Shown: positions 46,681-58,349 of the stretch, in pieces
Numbering within the stretch: position 1 is the first letter of the stretch
Layout of the letters: every line of letters starts with the position of its first letter
NCBI GenBank assembly: GCA_030407005.1
Contig: JAUDYN010000007.1
Span: 1,488,001 to 1,552,000, forward strand
Length of the DNA stretch: 64,000 bases
Direction: 5' to 3'
DNA from: Desarmillaria ectypa
Lineage: Eukaryota > Basidiomycota > Agaricomycetes > Agaricales > Physalacriaceae
The notes under the pieces: model-generated
What the model saw: the letters and a program-made list of their open reading frames with translations, nothing else
Told to the model about the DNA's origin: nothing
Databases searched by the model: none
Translations under genes and position numbers: made by a program

Positions 46681-47345
46681 ATGAAGTCACGGCATGACAA
46701 CGGATGGAACGACTCTTCAATAAGAGCTCGTGTTGTTTATATTAGGCCCCCTTATAATCATGGCCCCTCGGAACCCGATACCGAAACAACGAACGTGAAG
46801 TTGGTAGAGCCAGTACATGCAATAATCTTTATCCATCTCCAATACCTCTCAGCCCAACATATCGACAGGTAATAGAACAAAGAAAGCTATCCCTATATCC
46901 TGCAAACGGGCCGGGTAGCGTCAACGAGCCCTGGGTCAAGGTCCATTGTTGTCGCCAAAAACTAACGCGTTCATCAGACAAGAAAAAGAACGAGCTAGAT
47001 GTCACTACCATCAGCGACGATGAAAGTAATTAGCTGTATGTTCTATAATTAAGATAGGCTGATATCGTTCCATCAGTCAAACCCAATGCGACAGTTGACG
47101 GTATCAACAGAGCCACTGCGGTGGACGGTTTTCTTCGCTCCCTCAATAGCCCTCACATTGAACCGATTTTTGGAAAATGCGGTATTTCGAGTCACGATCA
47201 TCTTTTTGGTGTGTCCAAACACATTAGAGAGTGCCACAAACGTGAAGATCTCAAGAAGAACGTTCCAAGATCAAGGCATGACGATCGGGGACTGGTTTAA
47301 CGTTGTTGATGCTTTATTAAAATACAGGGATAATTCCCTCTTTTA
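46681..47345 (+). pseudogene. Copy 1 of the HTH/SAM-like family: linker and SAM-like domain only, frameshifted
   Basis: The 3' half of a paralogue of copies 2 and 3. A basic/acidic linker exon (DKKKNELDVTTISDDE) joins across an intron (about 47027-47076) to the SAM-like domain: AVDGFLRSLNSPHIEPIFGK, CGISSHDHLFGVSKHIRE and KREDLKK. An extra A in GAAGAAC near 47258-47260 then shifts the frame; the other frame continues exactly as in the paralogues (FQDQGMTIGDWFNVVDALLK, then YRDNSLF and TAA). The N-terminal HTH-like exon present in the other copies is missing. Its expected place, about 1 kb upstream, is where the transposon island ends. Confidence 0.7.
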
Positions 47346-47663
47346 ATTTTTGCCATATCGTTTTGTGACAGACATGTCTACATGTACTTTTTATGTTCCT
47401 AACCGTATCCTACTACGAGACGCGAGTCTAGTTAACTCAAATGATATATCATACTCGCTCCTCTTCGGAATATTTTGCAGAATTAAGTACGAAGTATTCA
47501 TGCAAATTCCTTTTTTTTTTTACAACGATGTGTAAGTCCAGCGACAGCTTGAGGCGATATGTATCAAGGGCGCGTCAAGAGGGTTTCGACTCTGGCCTTG
47601 AAACACAGCACATGATCGCTGATTTCCATTTTCAGACTTTCCGGGCTACCTTCTAACCTCCAT
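47346..47663. other. Intergenic between copies 1 and 2
   Basis: The likely promoter of copy 2. A T10-11 run lies at about 47509-47521. No gene is seen. Confidence 0.5.
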
Positions 47664-49104
47664 CATGTTCAAGGCGCGTGAAGCCCAGCGACGGTTCGTC
47701 AACACCGTGCGGTAAGAAAATACTTTGATTCAAATTTTCAAACACTATTAAACTCATTTTCGTCATTATTGCCAGTGTACCCTCTTGTACCCGAAAGGAG
47801 CGTGCGTTAGTGCGAGAACGTCACCGAACGAGCGGGGGAACCAGCCCAAAGACTCTCGCAGATGAATTTGGGATATCTACCACGGCGATTAGCAATTATA
47901 TTCGAAATGCTTCCAATGACAACGTTAGTTGGGACCAAGAGTATCTCGACGGCAGCAGACCGGATTTCTTTGGTCTCGATTGTGGTGTCAAGGGTAAGAG
48001 TGGCACTATTCTACAATATTTTTGATGCTAAAAGTATTATCAGAATACATATCTTTGAAGGCAGAGAATATTCAAGAAGATGCAGGTGCGTACTTTGTAT
48101 AAATTCGTCACAAAAGATTTCTTTGATCAAACATACGTGGTAGGAGGTCTTTCGGCTTCATCCGCAACCGTAAAGATCTCATCAACCAGTGAGTATTTGA
48201 ATTCATTCCTTCCATCACATTCTCAACATTTCGAACAGCCGATGTGCCTGACAAGAGTACCACTACGAAACGGGTGCCTTCCCAGGTCGGAGTGGAATTA
48301 GATACATCTAGCGACGCATTTTCGTCGGGTTCCACCTCTGAATCACAGGATTCCACCTCGTCTACGCCCTCTTCCAACGATCCGGATCCGACCGCCTCTT
48401 CCGATTCCAACATTCCACCCGCCATTTCTCGAAAACGGCCACGATCACCCTCCGCCGCCTCTTTGCACATACCTCCAGCCATTTCCAGGAAAAAGCCGCA
48501 CCTAGACGCTTGGGAACCAAAGGCCGACATCCAGAATACTGCCGACTCCGGGCAAGTCACCCTTTCAGCCGTGGAAACTTCAACTCCGACAGTGGTACCT
48601 TTAAATTCAACTTCTAAATCTATAACGATTCCAGTCGGACCTGTAACGCGTCGGATTACTGGGCGTAGGGGCCCGCTCGTAATCAAGACTCGTGCTGCAC
48701 CTCATCCTCCCTCACACAAGTTGAAACCAGTACAGGCTTCTAACGGCGTAGGAAGCTTGCAAACCAAGGGAAAAGGTATACAGGTCGTTCTTTCTATGCA
48801 TTTCGTGAGTATTTACCTGCGTCTTGCAGAAGTTCCAATGAAATCTATTCCCACCAACAAAGATTCGGGCCATCCGACTGTCGACGGATTCCTCCGTTCA
48901 CTCAACAAACTGCATGTCAAGGCACAATTCGATAAGTGTGGTATACGTACCCACCAGGACCTCCTTGAAGTGTCCAAACAGATCAGCGAAACTCCACAAA
49001 ACCGGGAAGATTTACGGAAGACATTTATAGAGCAAGGAATGTCGATTGGGGACTGGTTCACTATCGTCGCAGGGGTGCAGAAATATGCGGACAACTCTAA
49101 CTAA
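47664..49104 (+). CDS. HTH/SAM-like family protein, copy 2
   Basis: The ATG at 47664 gives MFKAREAQRRFVNTVR. A 60-bp intron (about 47712-47774, GTAAGA...GCCAG) joins to KERALVRERHRTSGGT and a helix-turn-helix-like stretch SPKTLADEFGISTTAISNYI, then NASNDNVSWDQEYLDGSRPD and FFGLDCGVK. After one or more introns (about 47995-48240) a long exon carries a Ser/Pro-rich linker with two near repeats (NIPPAISRKRPRSPSAAS and HIPPAISRKKPHLDAW) that look like nuclear-localisation clusters. A further intron (about 48776-48829) precedes the SAM-like end: HPTVDGFLRSLNKLHVKAQF, DKCGIRTHQDLLEVSKQISE, REDLRKTFIEQGMSIGDWFT and IVAGVQKYADNSN, with TAA at 49102-49104. A nuclear, DNA-binding role with self-association is inferred from domain types only. 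Confidence 0.68.
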
Positions 49105-50110
49105 TCATCGGATGTGTTTCGGACAATTAGACGAACTCGTGTTGAATGTTCTCGTATTCAGACTATTATCATGATACCGGTACCGACAAACGTCAATGGT
49201 CCCGTTTGTGTTAACTGCACTTTTAGATTCTTTCCCACTGTTATACAAAGGGGCGGCTACATGTTATCAGGCATTTATGGCCTTCTGATTGCAACGAGCG
49301 ATCCTCACGGAGATAGCTCATACATGCGCAAGCCTTTGTGGCTCGTATCTCGACACCTGTCGTCAATACGCAGAAAATTGCATGCGAAATCCTAGTAGAG
49401 CGAAACCGCGCATTGAATTACACCTTCTAGTACCCGGTTGCTGCGGATGCATTCAAATCTTACCTATAGCCCCGACGCCAAGACAACACGGCAGCTAAAG
49501 TTTCCACTGATAATTCGAAGCCATCGGTTGGGCGGTCAGAACCTACATGTGGTTCCGCTTTTACCCCACAGAGGAGAATGGGAAGAACTATGGCTCTTTG
49601 CTTGCGTCCCTTGGATTTCTCCGCATACCACCCCAGCGCTCGCTGGGATAGACCTCACTCCTATCGATGTCCAGAAGACGGCTATTCCTGGAAACACCCT
49701 CCCCAGTTATTCCACCACTGCACGAACTGAAACCCGAAAATTCACTGAGGGATCAGTTAACGATCTGTCCGACGAAATGTTCAGGAAAACACTAATGGAA
49801 CTAGCCTTTCAAGACTTGAAAACAGTCAAAAGAAGGACTTGTGCTCATCCGGCCCAATTCATGCCGCCGTGTGTGTAGACGGTAGCCCAGTCGCTGTTAT
49901 GTTGCTTCTATCAATACCACCCTTGTAGTTAATAACCTTTCAAGTAAAATGACTTGGATTTCCCTCAAAATCCACGAATAGCAGAGCGCCACATTTCTTT
50001 CCTCGCTTTCCAAGTCACTTTTCCCCACAAATGCCGGCGGCTCTTTCCTTCTCCTTTAAGTGACGGTCACGATGTGACAACAGCATCTCTGACCAGGACC
50101 ATATTCACCG
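49105..50110. other. Region between copies 2 and 3
   Basis: No firm gene. A plus-strand frame closing at 49878 has protein-like parts (GGQNLHVVPLLPHRGEWEEL and GSVNDLSDEMFRKTLMELAF), but its first codon is TTG and the best internal ATG (49447) has no other support. It could be a remnant exon. Confidence 0.35.
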
Positions 50111-51512
50111 ATGTTCAAAGGAAGAGATCCTAGGCGATACGCAGACGGCGTGCGGTAAGTCTCCGCGTGTATATCGTCCCCTACTACCTACTACTTCAAT
50201 TAACTTGGTGCTAACAGTTCCCCTCCTTCTCCCGAAGGGAGCGTGCTCTGGTGCGACAACGTGACCGGCAACTGAGACTCGAGACCTTCGCGATGAGCCG
50301 CAATGAATACTTGATAAAACTCGCGTCTGAGTTTGGGAACTCTGCGCCAGCCATTGATAAATATATTCACAATACCACCAAGGACAAATTGTCCTGGGAC
50401 GATGAGTATATAGATGGACGACGCAAGGATTTCTTTGGGTACGACTTTGGTGTTAAAGGTCAGTACTCCGCCCGATATTGTTGGATAAAGCTCTTATGGA
50501 TAACCTAGATTATTGCTTAATCCAGTCTGCTAGTGAGCAGACCGCGTCAACTTCTCAATGTGAGCTAACACCAACAACATTAGTTGATGGTCATAGTAAA
50601 GCTTGTGTCGGTGATGCTAGTGGGTACTACCTCGTCTTTCCTTTGATCCTATTTTCTGAGACGAAACAGTAGCTGCAACCGAATATAACTCTTCCGCTAC
50701 CCCTAGTCAAAAACGAAAGAGGACAAGAGAACCCACCGACTCTGCCGCTGCTCCCCACTCTTCCAGTGTTTCTGACACCCTTCCCATAGCTGTCGCCACT
50801 GTCCCAGCCACAACCACGAGCTCATCATTCTCGGAGCTATCTTTTGGTGATCGTCAGCTGGCGGTCTTGCCGTCCCTTAAGCGAAAACGCTTGGTTGAGG
50901 AGCTTGATTTACCGGGCTACGATGCTAACTCTTCGGATCGAATTTCTCAGCCAATGGCCCAGGATTCTAGTCTCCGGGACAGTCCTGATTCGCTAGGCCC
51001 AAATCTTGAAACTCCAGTAACTGAACGCTCAAAGTCTCGCCTTAACTACATGTCTGCCTCAACTCAGCCCGGGCCTGTCATTATTTCCACGCCTAACTCG
51101 AGGTCGCGCCCAGCAAAGCCCGTAGCCGGGAAGGGTGACCCACAATTCACTACTCTTAAACCCAGGTTGATACGGCATATGCAGGCAAGTAATGATACTT
51201 CAAGTGAGTGTATCCTTTGATTATCCTGGAATAGTACTGATGGCGCTATTCCCAGACGACCAGACACGCAAACAATCGATGCACCCTACTGTCGAGACTT
51301 TCCTCGGCTCGCTCAACAAAATCTACGTCAAATCAATATTTGACAGGGTCGGCATATTAACGCATGCCGATCTTTTCAATGTCTCTCTTCAGATTCGAAT
51401 ACCCCAGAATCGGGATGATTTAAGGAAGTCTCTGCTCGAACAAGGTATGACCTTATGCGATTGGTTTACGATTGTCGCCAGAGTTCAGGAGTATTCAAAT
51501 CTTAGCCTGTAG
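50111..51512 (+). CDS. HTH/SAM-like family protein, copy 3
   Basis: The ATG at 50111 gives MFKGRDPRRYADGVR, close to copy 2. With the acceptor at CCGAAG the first intron (about 50156-50238) joins in frame to ERALVRQRDRQLRLETFAMS. The HTH-like segment is LIKLASEFGNSAPAIDKYIH, followed by NTTKDKLSWDDEYIDGRRKD and FFGYDFGVKG. The linker (from about 50672) is Ser/Thr-rich with two basic clusters (SQKRKRTRE and SLKRKRLVEE). An intron near 51205-51255 leads to the SAM-like end: HPTVETFLGSLNKIYVKSIF, DRVGILTHADLFNVSLQI, RDDLRKSLLEQGMTLCDWFT and IVARVQEYSNLSL, with TAG at 51510-51512. Spacing and intron positions match copy 2, so the two arose by tandem duplication. It is convergent with the F-box gene. 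Confidence 0.68.
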
Positions 51513-51919
51513 CTCGACTATGTAGCCCACTCAGACTTGTCTTGATTCTCGAAACAATGAACTTTTCGGACTTGGTTTCTATGATCAGCTCGTATTCGAT
51601 GGCAAGGTGAACCCGTCAGTATTATGTAGTTATATATAACTCGAGTGGATACCTAATTTCCTATGTAGATACAGCAGGTACAAATGTGGTTCTTCGTCTA
51701 TTCATTCGTAACGGATCCACCGTCGTTTCTTTGACTTTGCAACTAGTCAATGACTACACCATCATGATGCCGGCAACAGCACCAACACAACGCACAGCGC
51801 ACAGGGGATGGATAGGTTTCAGAGTGTCTGCACAAGTCCTAGATCAAAATGTTCGTGCGGCAATAAATCAAAGTTCAGATCGGAGAGGCCCTGCGCCCTC
51901 CGCTGCTTCATCAACAAAA
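51513..51919. other. Intergenic between convergent genes
   Basis: 3' flanks of copy 3 and of the F-box gene. A plus-strand frame running from 51686 into the F-box gene is a shadow of it. Confidence 0.5.
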
Positions 51920-53883
51920 CTACCAATCAATCCTTCTTGTCCACTCGTATGCTCTCGTCGGCCACGTCCTCGGAACAACATCCATCGAAAGCGGCTGGTC
52001 CTTCTCAAAAATCACCTCCTCAAAATGTCTTTTGAACAAGTGCAAATCGTCCTCGGTGTGCATCTGGTACTCCTGGTCCGTGTCGCTATCTGATACTGCC
52101 GTCACCGGGCTCGGGGGACGTACGATGCCAAATGGGTTGCCGTGATATATCAGGACTTTGAGGGTCTTGATAGGGCACGAGCGTTTGGCGCGGGCTTCTG
52201 CGATGGTGCTGACAAAGTAGGCGGGGAGCGTGGCGTCGTGTTCAATGCCGAGGGTGGTGAGGGAGGAACAGAGGATATCATCTTCATCTTCGTCCGATAC
52301 CGAGGACTTGGAGGAAACGTCACTACCGCTCTTCTTGCTCTTCACCGTCAATAGGTGATCATCGTCACTTTTTGGTCGAAGTGCTTGCAGTACTGAGCGC
52401 GTCGTGGAAGGTGATCCAAAGGCGAGGATCCGAAGTGAGACGAGATGTGGGAGACGCTGGAATATATGTTTCCAATTTGATGTAGTCAAACGATTACTTC
52501 TCGCACAACTATCCCTCACACCGACGTCTGTTACATCATGCAATGGATATGTGGGTAATACAGACTCGATCTGCGAAGCGCTGAAAGTGCCGTACATGTA
52601 CAATGTCTGGACCGACCCAGCCACAGAGATGCAAGGCGTATCCAGAATGACGAGGGGTTGACGAGCCAAATACCATTTCTTAATATTGTGCAGATTGGCT
52701 AAACGAGAGTTATCGGTGGGAAAGAGTTTTCCAAAATCTTCGTCGGGATCGCGAAAGGGCAACCCCCAAAAGTACATATTCGTCTCTTTGGGTAAGACCA
52801 GGTGGGAAAGGAGCCTGGATATTATTGTCGCGGAGGGCCAGTCCCCAAGGTCTAGTTCGCGCAGGTGAGGAAGTAGAATGAACCGGTTTCGTGGGGGAGC
52901 AGGAACATCAGACGCGTCTGGCCTAATAGGCCCTGCACGAATGAGATTGAGCTCCTCTAGCCGCGGAGATTGCTCTATGAAATCCAGGAACTCCGACGTG
53001 GTCATACGACCCACATCGCTTTGGTCATGCAAACAGAGGTGGGTTAAATTGGTGAAAAGGCCAGCAGGCCACGAAGTGAAATGGGCGAGGCAAAGCTGTC
53101 GGATGTTGGGCATCTGTCCGCTGAACAAGGGAGGGAGGAGGCCTCCGATAACATCCCTGCCCTCTGTCATGATAGTCAAGCTGACTAGACGGTGAGCCGC
53201 ATCTGCCGCGCACAGACGTGGATAAATAGACGTGTCGCCCTCCCACCCATCGATGGCTATATGGAACTCTTTGAATCGGCGCGAATATCGCAATGTGGCG
53301 TCTAGGACCTTCTCTGATACCCCAGGTTTCCTGATACCCAGGTACAACGTCAGCGGTGCAGATGCTGACCGTTTCAAAAACTTTTCCAGCATCAATGAAG
53401 TGTCCACGGAGGCCCAGAGAGATGGGGACGAGGCGATGACTCCCCTCCAGCGGCGGCAAACGTGAAGCAACGACAACCAGTCCCGGTGGTGTTCGTCGTA
53501 CTTTGAGACTGTGCCATCGTTTAGCATGGGGAAGAAACTCGGAAGGTGCTGCTGAGTCCCATAGAAGATCGTGGCCAATAGTTCAGGTGGTAGTCGGTGG
53601 ATAGGCTGCAGTGAATTGCGGAAACCACGAAGTCTGGCAGCTGCAATCTGAAGCTGCTTTTCCAGTTCATCAATCTATTGAGCGCTGTTTAATTGTATTC
53701 AAAATACACTTAATTAAAGCACCACCTGCTCTATGAGATCATGAACAGTCTCTCTGCGATGTGTCAGAGGCTGTTAGAAGAGACGCTGGTGACTCACTTT
53801 GCTTTCTTCTGGGCAACGACTACTTTGTATGTCAGAGCATCAATTAACTGTTGCAAAGTTAGATGCGCGCCAACGGGAGCCAT
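51920..53883 (-). CDS. F-box protein with N-terminal coil and leucine-rich-repeat-like body
   Basis: The ATG at 53881-53883 gives MAPVGAHLTLQQLIDALTYK then VVVAQKKAK. Two small introns (about 53755-53797 and 53674-53724) join ETVHDLIEQ to IDELEKQLQIAAARLRGFRN, a coiled coil, and to the F-box-like core: PIHRLPPELLATIFYG, then DWLSLLHVCRRWRGVIASSP and SLWASVDTSL. This coil-F-box layout is very common in Agaricomycetes, which have large F-box families. The rest, one exon of about 480 codons, has irregular leucine-rich strands (LVSLTIM, NIRQLCL, NLTHLCL, RLEELNLI, HLRELDLG). It ends WTRRIDW with the stop at 51920-51922. It probably recruits substrates to an SCF ubiquitin ligase; the substrate is unknown. 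Confidence 0.85.
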
Positions 53884-54442
53884 GGAGGGGGGAATGAATT
53901 TGGGGCGGTGGTCGTGCAATTTACAAGGTATCCGAAGGTCGAATTCACGTCCCGCGGGAGCTAATTGGTGCGGATATTGCCGTGCTCGGAAATACCGGCC
54001 CTCATTAGATGTTTTCTGTTCTGATCAACTTGCAAGTTCTGATTCGCAAATTAGAGTACTCGCTGTGCTACGGGCAGAAGGATCTCGCCGGTAAGGTTTT
54101 ACCGTGAAAATGAAAGGCAATATTGATCAAACCGAGCTTCGCCTTGGATATGGAATCTTCATCAGGAAAACCAGATAGCTGTAGTCGCCAAAAGAAACTA
54201 TTCGGATAACCATCAAGGAGACGCGATCTGCAAGAAATCCAGATCTGGACTTCTGGGGAGCTGATATATTTGCGCTTACTATTACTCGCTTCCCGGTAAA
54301 AATACGATGGGAAATCAAAATGAAAAACTGTTAATCGGGCATCATTATAGTACAATAGACAACAACCGTAGAAATCACGGGTAAGCGATACAGTACAAGC
54401 TACGGTCTACATATTATATAAGAACGACAATAGACGGCCAAA
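53884..54442. other. Intergenic region
   Basis: Promoter of the F-box gene and 3' flank of the DUF4139 gene. The open frames seen have no recognisable content. Confidence 0.5.
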
Positions 54443-56469
54443 CTATAATCCGGTAACATGCGCACGAGCCGGTGTCGACACCTCCCATTGCATCACAAGG
54501 TTCAACTTACCCTGCGGCGGGATTGTGCACAGCCAATTGATCTTCCCATCCTTTCCCAGCGCATCAGCATCGATCCCACTCTCATCTGATCCCTCCCATT
54601 GCGCCATCACACCCTCACTGACCTGAACGTGCGGAACAACCCTGGAGACGTTCGCCGTCGAAATCTTGATTGACTTTATGCTAGGCGCATCAGGAAGCGA
54701 CAGTGCGGGGCTGACCAGCTTGACGTTGATCTGCTCGTCCTCAGAGACTGGAATTTGGTCAAGAATCTTGAGGTTCTCGACGGCCGTCGCCTTGGTATTG
54801 TGGATGGAGATGCGTTGGATATAGTTGTAGTTGGAGGATTTAGTGTAGAAGCCGCTTTGGGAGACCTTTTTGCTTTGAGGGTGGTAGGTGATACGGAGAG
54901 AAGGGTCCAGCCTGCGAATGATGTAAGTAAGGAAATATTTTAGTATAGTCAAGATTTCTGAGCATACCCAAGGGGACAATCAAAGCTCTCTTGAGGGCTG
55001 ACGTCAGGCAATGAGGACCGCGAGATAAAGCTACCGTCAACGTAGATACTCGCCGAACCAGCGAGCAATAAATAGTCAGACGCATTGGTGATTTTGGCCT
55101 ACGGCTTGTTAGAAAGACATGTCACGATGAGCAGAACTGCCACAAACCTTCAAATGAGTTTTTGTGTCTATCTTTGGGACTGAAACCCACGACATGGATG
55201 CATCTAGGTTCAACTGGACTATCGTAAAGGTATGCTCAGCCCCATCAGTAGGGATAGTAATGCGACCAGGGACCCTGTACGTTGCGCTGACATTTCCTTT
55301 TGAAGTGATGGACGATCCGATATGTGGCATGCTGGGGGAAGGGGGTCCTTCATCAAACAGCCCGAATCCCATGTTCTCATCGCTTTCTGACACTATAGAT
55401 TTCCTGTGGAAAGCAAGGGGCATACCTCGACTCCTCATCATCATCGCCGGAGCTGCTGGTGGAGGTGGCGGAGCGGGTCTGTGCAGGGATAGCGTCCAGG
55501 GACTGAGGGTAGGAACGCCAACACCATAAATCGGTGTGACGGTTTCGAGAGTGAGGGGGACGTCTTCCCAAGACTACGGAACATGAGATTGGAAACAGCA
55601 GCGTCATTGCTGCTCACCTCGCCAGTAGCCTGCTTGATATTGGCTTTATAGATGAGAGTAACGGGAGTCTCTTCTGTCTGCGTATTAACTCGGACGTCGT
55701 ACACGGCGTACCAACTGGCACGGTTGACAGCTATGCGAGATGAGTATACGCCGTCTGAAACTCGGAAAGAACGTGCCATAAATTAAGATGATTTCAACCT
55801 CGCCGCCAGAGTCTGCAAATACGCCGACAGACACGCGCTGCTTCAGCAGGCTATTTGCCTCTGGAGGGCTCGACAGCACCAGCTGCTCAGCTTTGATAGC
55901 ATCCTCAGTGTCCTTGAGCTCCTTTTCCAACTTCAAGAGTCGGACATCGAGTTTCTCAGCAGCAGAGTCGTAGCTATCCACGACGGCCGTGAGCTTGGTG
56001 GGGTCGATGTACTGCATGTTCATTGTACCGAGGTAGCTCTCAATCGACCCAAGAGCCTTCCTGACCCTATCCAAAGCTTTTTGCAGCTGATCGCGTTTGT
56101 TCTGGAGATCAACGAGTTTAGACGATGTGGTCGCAATAGGAGGCAGAGGTATCGTAGACAGAACAACATCATGTATAGTAGCAGCACCTCGTCCTTCGAC
56201 CCTTCACCAGCACCGTAAGCGTTCTGTGAACCGAGGAGGGGAAGTAATATGTACCTCAAGGACTGTGCCTCGATGACATTTGGCAATCCATTGATTTGCA
56301 CCAAGTTTTGGCCGGTGCTTGCAGTAAACTTGCAGTGGCGAGTGATCTCCGCACGGCTGCTGTAGACGCTAACTTTGACGATTTTGGTGTCCTTTATGGA
56401 TGAGAGTTCGATGTTGTTGACGGGCTCGAATGCTGGAGGGCTGTCATCGTTGGGTTGGGTGGTATACAT
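54443..56469 (-). CDS. DUF4139/DUF4140 (mucoidy inhibitor A-like) protein
   Basis: The ATG at 56467-56469. The N-terminal DUF4140-like strand segment is KVSVYSSRAEITRHCKF with LVQINGLPNVIEAQSLR. After an intron comes TTSSKLVDLQNKRDQLQKAL and a long coiled coil (DSYDSAAEKLDVRLLKLEKE). The DUF4139 part has DGVYSSRIAVNRASWYAVYD, TPVTLIYKANIKQATGE, the expected WEDVPLTLETVTP strand, then TYRVPGRITIPTDGAEHTFT, NASDYLLLAGSASIYVDGSF and KKVSQSGFYTKSSNYNYIQR. It ends WEVSTPARAHVTGL with TAG at 54443-54445. Several introns of about 45-60 bp lie between these blocks. The family is widespread in bacteria and fungi; its biochemical role is not established. Confidence 0.87.
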
Positions 56470-58349
56470 TTCAGAGTAGTAAAAGGTGGCTCGTGTTATA
56501 TGGCTCCTGAAATTAAAGCGCCTACATAAATACAGCTATGATTGCTGCAATTTTACAGCAATGCTAGTCATCGTATACATAATATTAGTATATAATACCC
56601 GACATTGACAATTGAGCGCCCCTATACCTGGCACTGAGTAAACTAATTTCTAGCGCCCCTGTGCTGTTATTATCAATTAGGAGAAACAGCACTATTTAAT
56701 ATTTTCATTCAACAGCATTGGGTGTTTCACCAGTGATCCATTGTACTTGCTGTGCCCCACGAGACGCGAGATATTGAAGGATAACCACCTATATATGGGA
56801 CGAACTTGAATAGCTGTCTCGCCCTTCAATAATAGTCCTTATATAAGTACATAGACTCTGTTCATAGAATACACTGGTATCACAACATACGTCTTCGATG
56901 CAACTCGCATTCAAACCTTTTACAGTCAAATCGAACGGATCACAACTTTGAGCAAGAGCAGCTCTCACTGTGTCAGGAAAGAATGCCAAGAACTAGTCTG
57001 TCAATGTCTGGAACGATTATGAGGCTCACAGCATCAAGTTTCTATGAAAGGACTACCTTAGACGCGGATACAAAAGTGATAGGTGCAAGTGGCTTCCTAG
57101 CAGCAGGTCCTTCCGAAATCTGCTGGGATAGTCTAATAGCACGGCACGCCTATATGTGTTGTACAACATCGATGAATCTACCTCATGAGCAGAAGAGCAC
57201 ACACCTCGTACTCTTTTACGTGTTGATCAAAATCACTCGCCAGGGATTCGCACCGCTGATCCGCGGTTTTTCTTGTCCGCGTGCTGTCAGACTGAGAACG
57301 GGAAAACCGCGAATCCGAAATGCGTGTTGCATTAGATGACTTTGCTAGTTTTTCAATATCTGTCGGAGGCCTGTAGTAGGTTAAGCTTAATATATGTGCG
57401 GTTAGAATGAGTATTACCCTTCGCAGACAAGTATCTTATCACTGTGGCATTGGGTCAAGGCTCGGACAACAGTACCCTGATTACTGACATAGAACAAAGG
57501 TCCTTCGTCTTCTTGAAGTCCATCGTGTCATTATCTTGATTATCTGCAGCCTGGCGAATCTTATTGTATAACGGCTGTTGTCGTCGACGACAACGACATA
57601 CAGAATACTTTCTCATTGTCCACGAAAACACTATCCCTTCCAGGCTCGGCGGTCGTATATTGGCCTCTGGTGGGCGAGGCATCTTCATGGCAGCTAAATC
57701 TTTACGCATTTCCATCATCGAGCAGCCTCGTGGCTTTGTCCGGCTTGTACACGATGCATACTACGATGTCCAGGGCGTGTCCGAGTCTAACTGACATGCT
57801 TCAAAGGGCTTTCAGGATACAAAGAAAGAAAGAAAGATAGTGCGATGGAAGAAGATAACCATGACATGGCGTGGTGGCTCGAGCTCGAGCTAAATGAAAT
57901 TGAAATTTGAAAAGAAGATTCTACTTACTCGTCACGTGGCCGCGATCGCCGCTCGACAGGTCGCCGCTTCTGAATCTTCCAAAAAACTTCGTTGATGACG
58001 TCCCTGTAAAATTTTGTTGTGAAAAACGGGGGATGAATAGATCAGTTCGTTCCCAGTTAGTACATGCGCGGTGTCAGGCCAATAGTATTGCGCTTGGCTG
58101 AGCTCTGCAAACGCATGCAGATGTACACTACTGTACCTACTTATATACTAAATGCTAATTTACTAGAATGTTCTACAACTTTCCTAATATTTCTCTCTTA
58201 ATCAACAAGCTCGGCATGATGCCGGATTGCTATCATCTCGGCTCAACTCTCAAATCCCAACAAATTTACTTCCTCGAGTCCTTGTAAGACTTCAGAATCT
58301 TCATTGAATAATTTGAGATCCACCGAAGCAAGTACCAAGTAATAAAAAT
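56470..58349. other. Long intergenic region between DUF4139 and the terpene cyclase
   Basis: About 1.9 kb. No gene can be supported. Minus-strand frames at 56789-56989 and 57455-57718 and plus-strand frames at 56983-57339 and 57564-57794 are short and anonymous. A near-perfect hairpin (arms 57258-57272 and 57300-57314) and a short AAGA repeat (about 57820-57838) are present. Confidence 0.45.

Noticed and set aside
48108..48686. Minus-strand 192-codon frame opposite copy 2
   Set aside because: It mirrors the Ser/Pro-rich linker exon of the HTH/SAM-like gene, which has paralogue support and good splice sites.
49438..49878. Plus-strand 146-codon frame between copies 2 and 3
   Set aside because: It starts with TTG; no splice or family support. 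Kept only as a possible remnant exon.
51686..52093. Plus-strand 135-codon frame at the end of the F-box gene
   Set aside because: It overlaps the conserved 3' end of the F-box coding exon and has no recognisable content.
57229..57300. Possible tRNA-like GATTCGCACC block
   Set aside because: No acceptor stem, A box or closed cloverleaf could be drawn; the block belongs to a simple hairpin.
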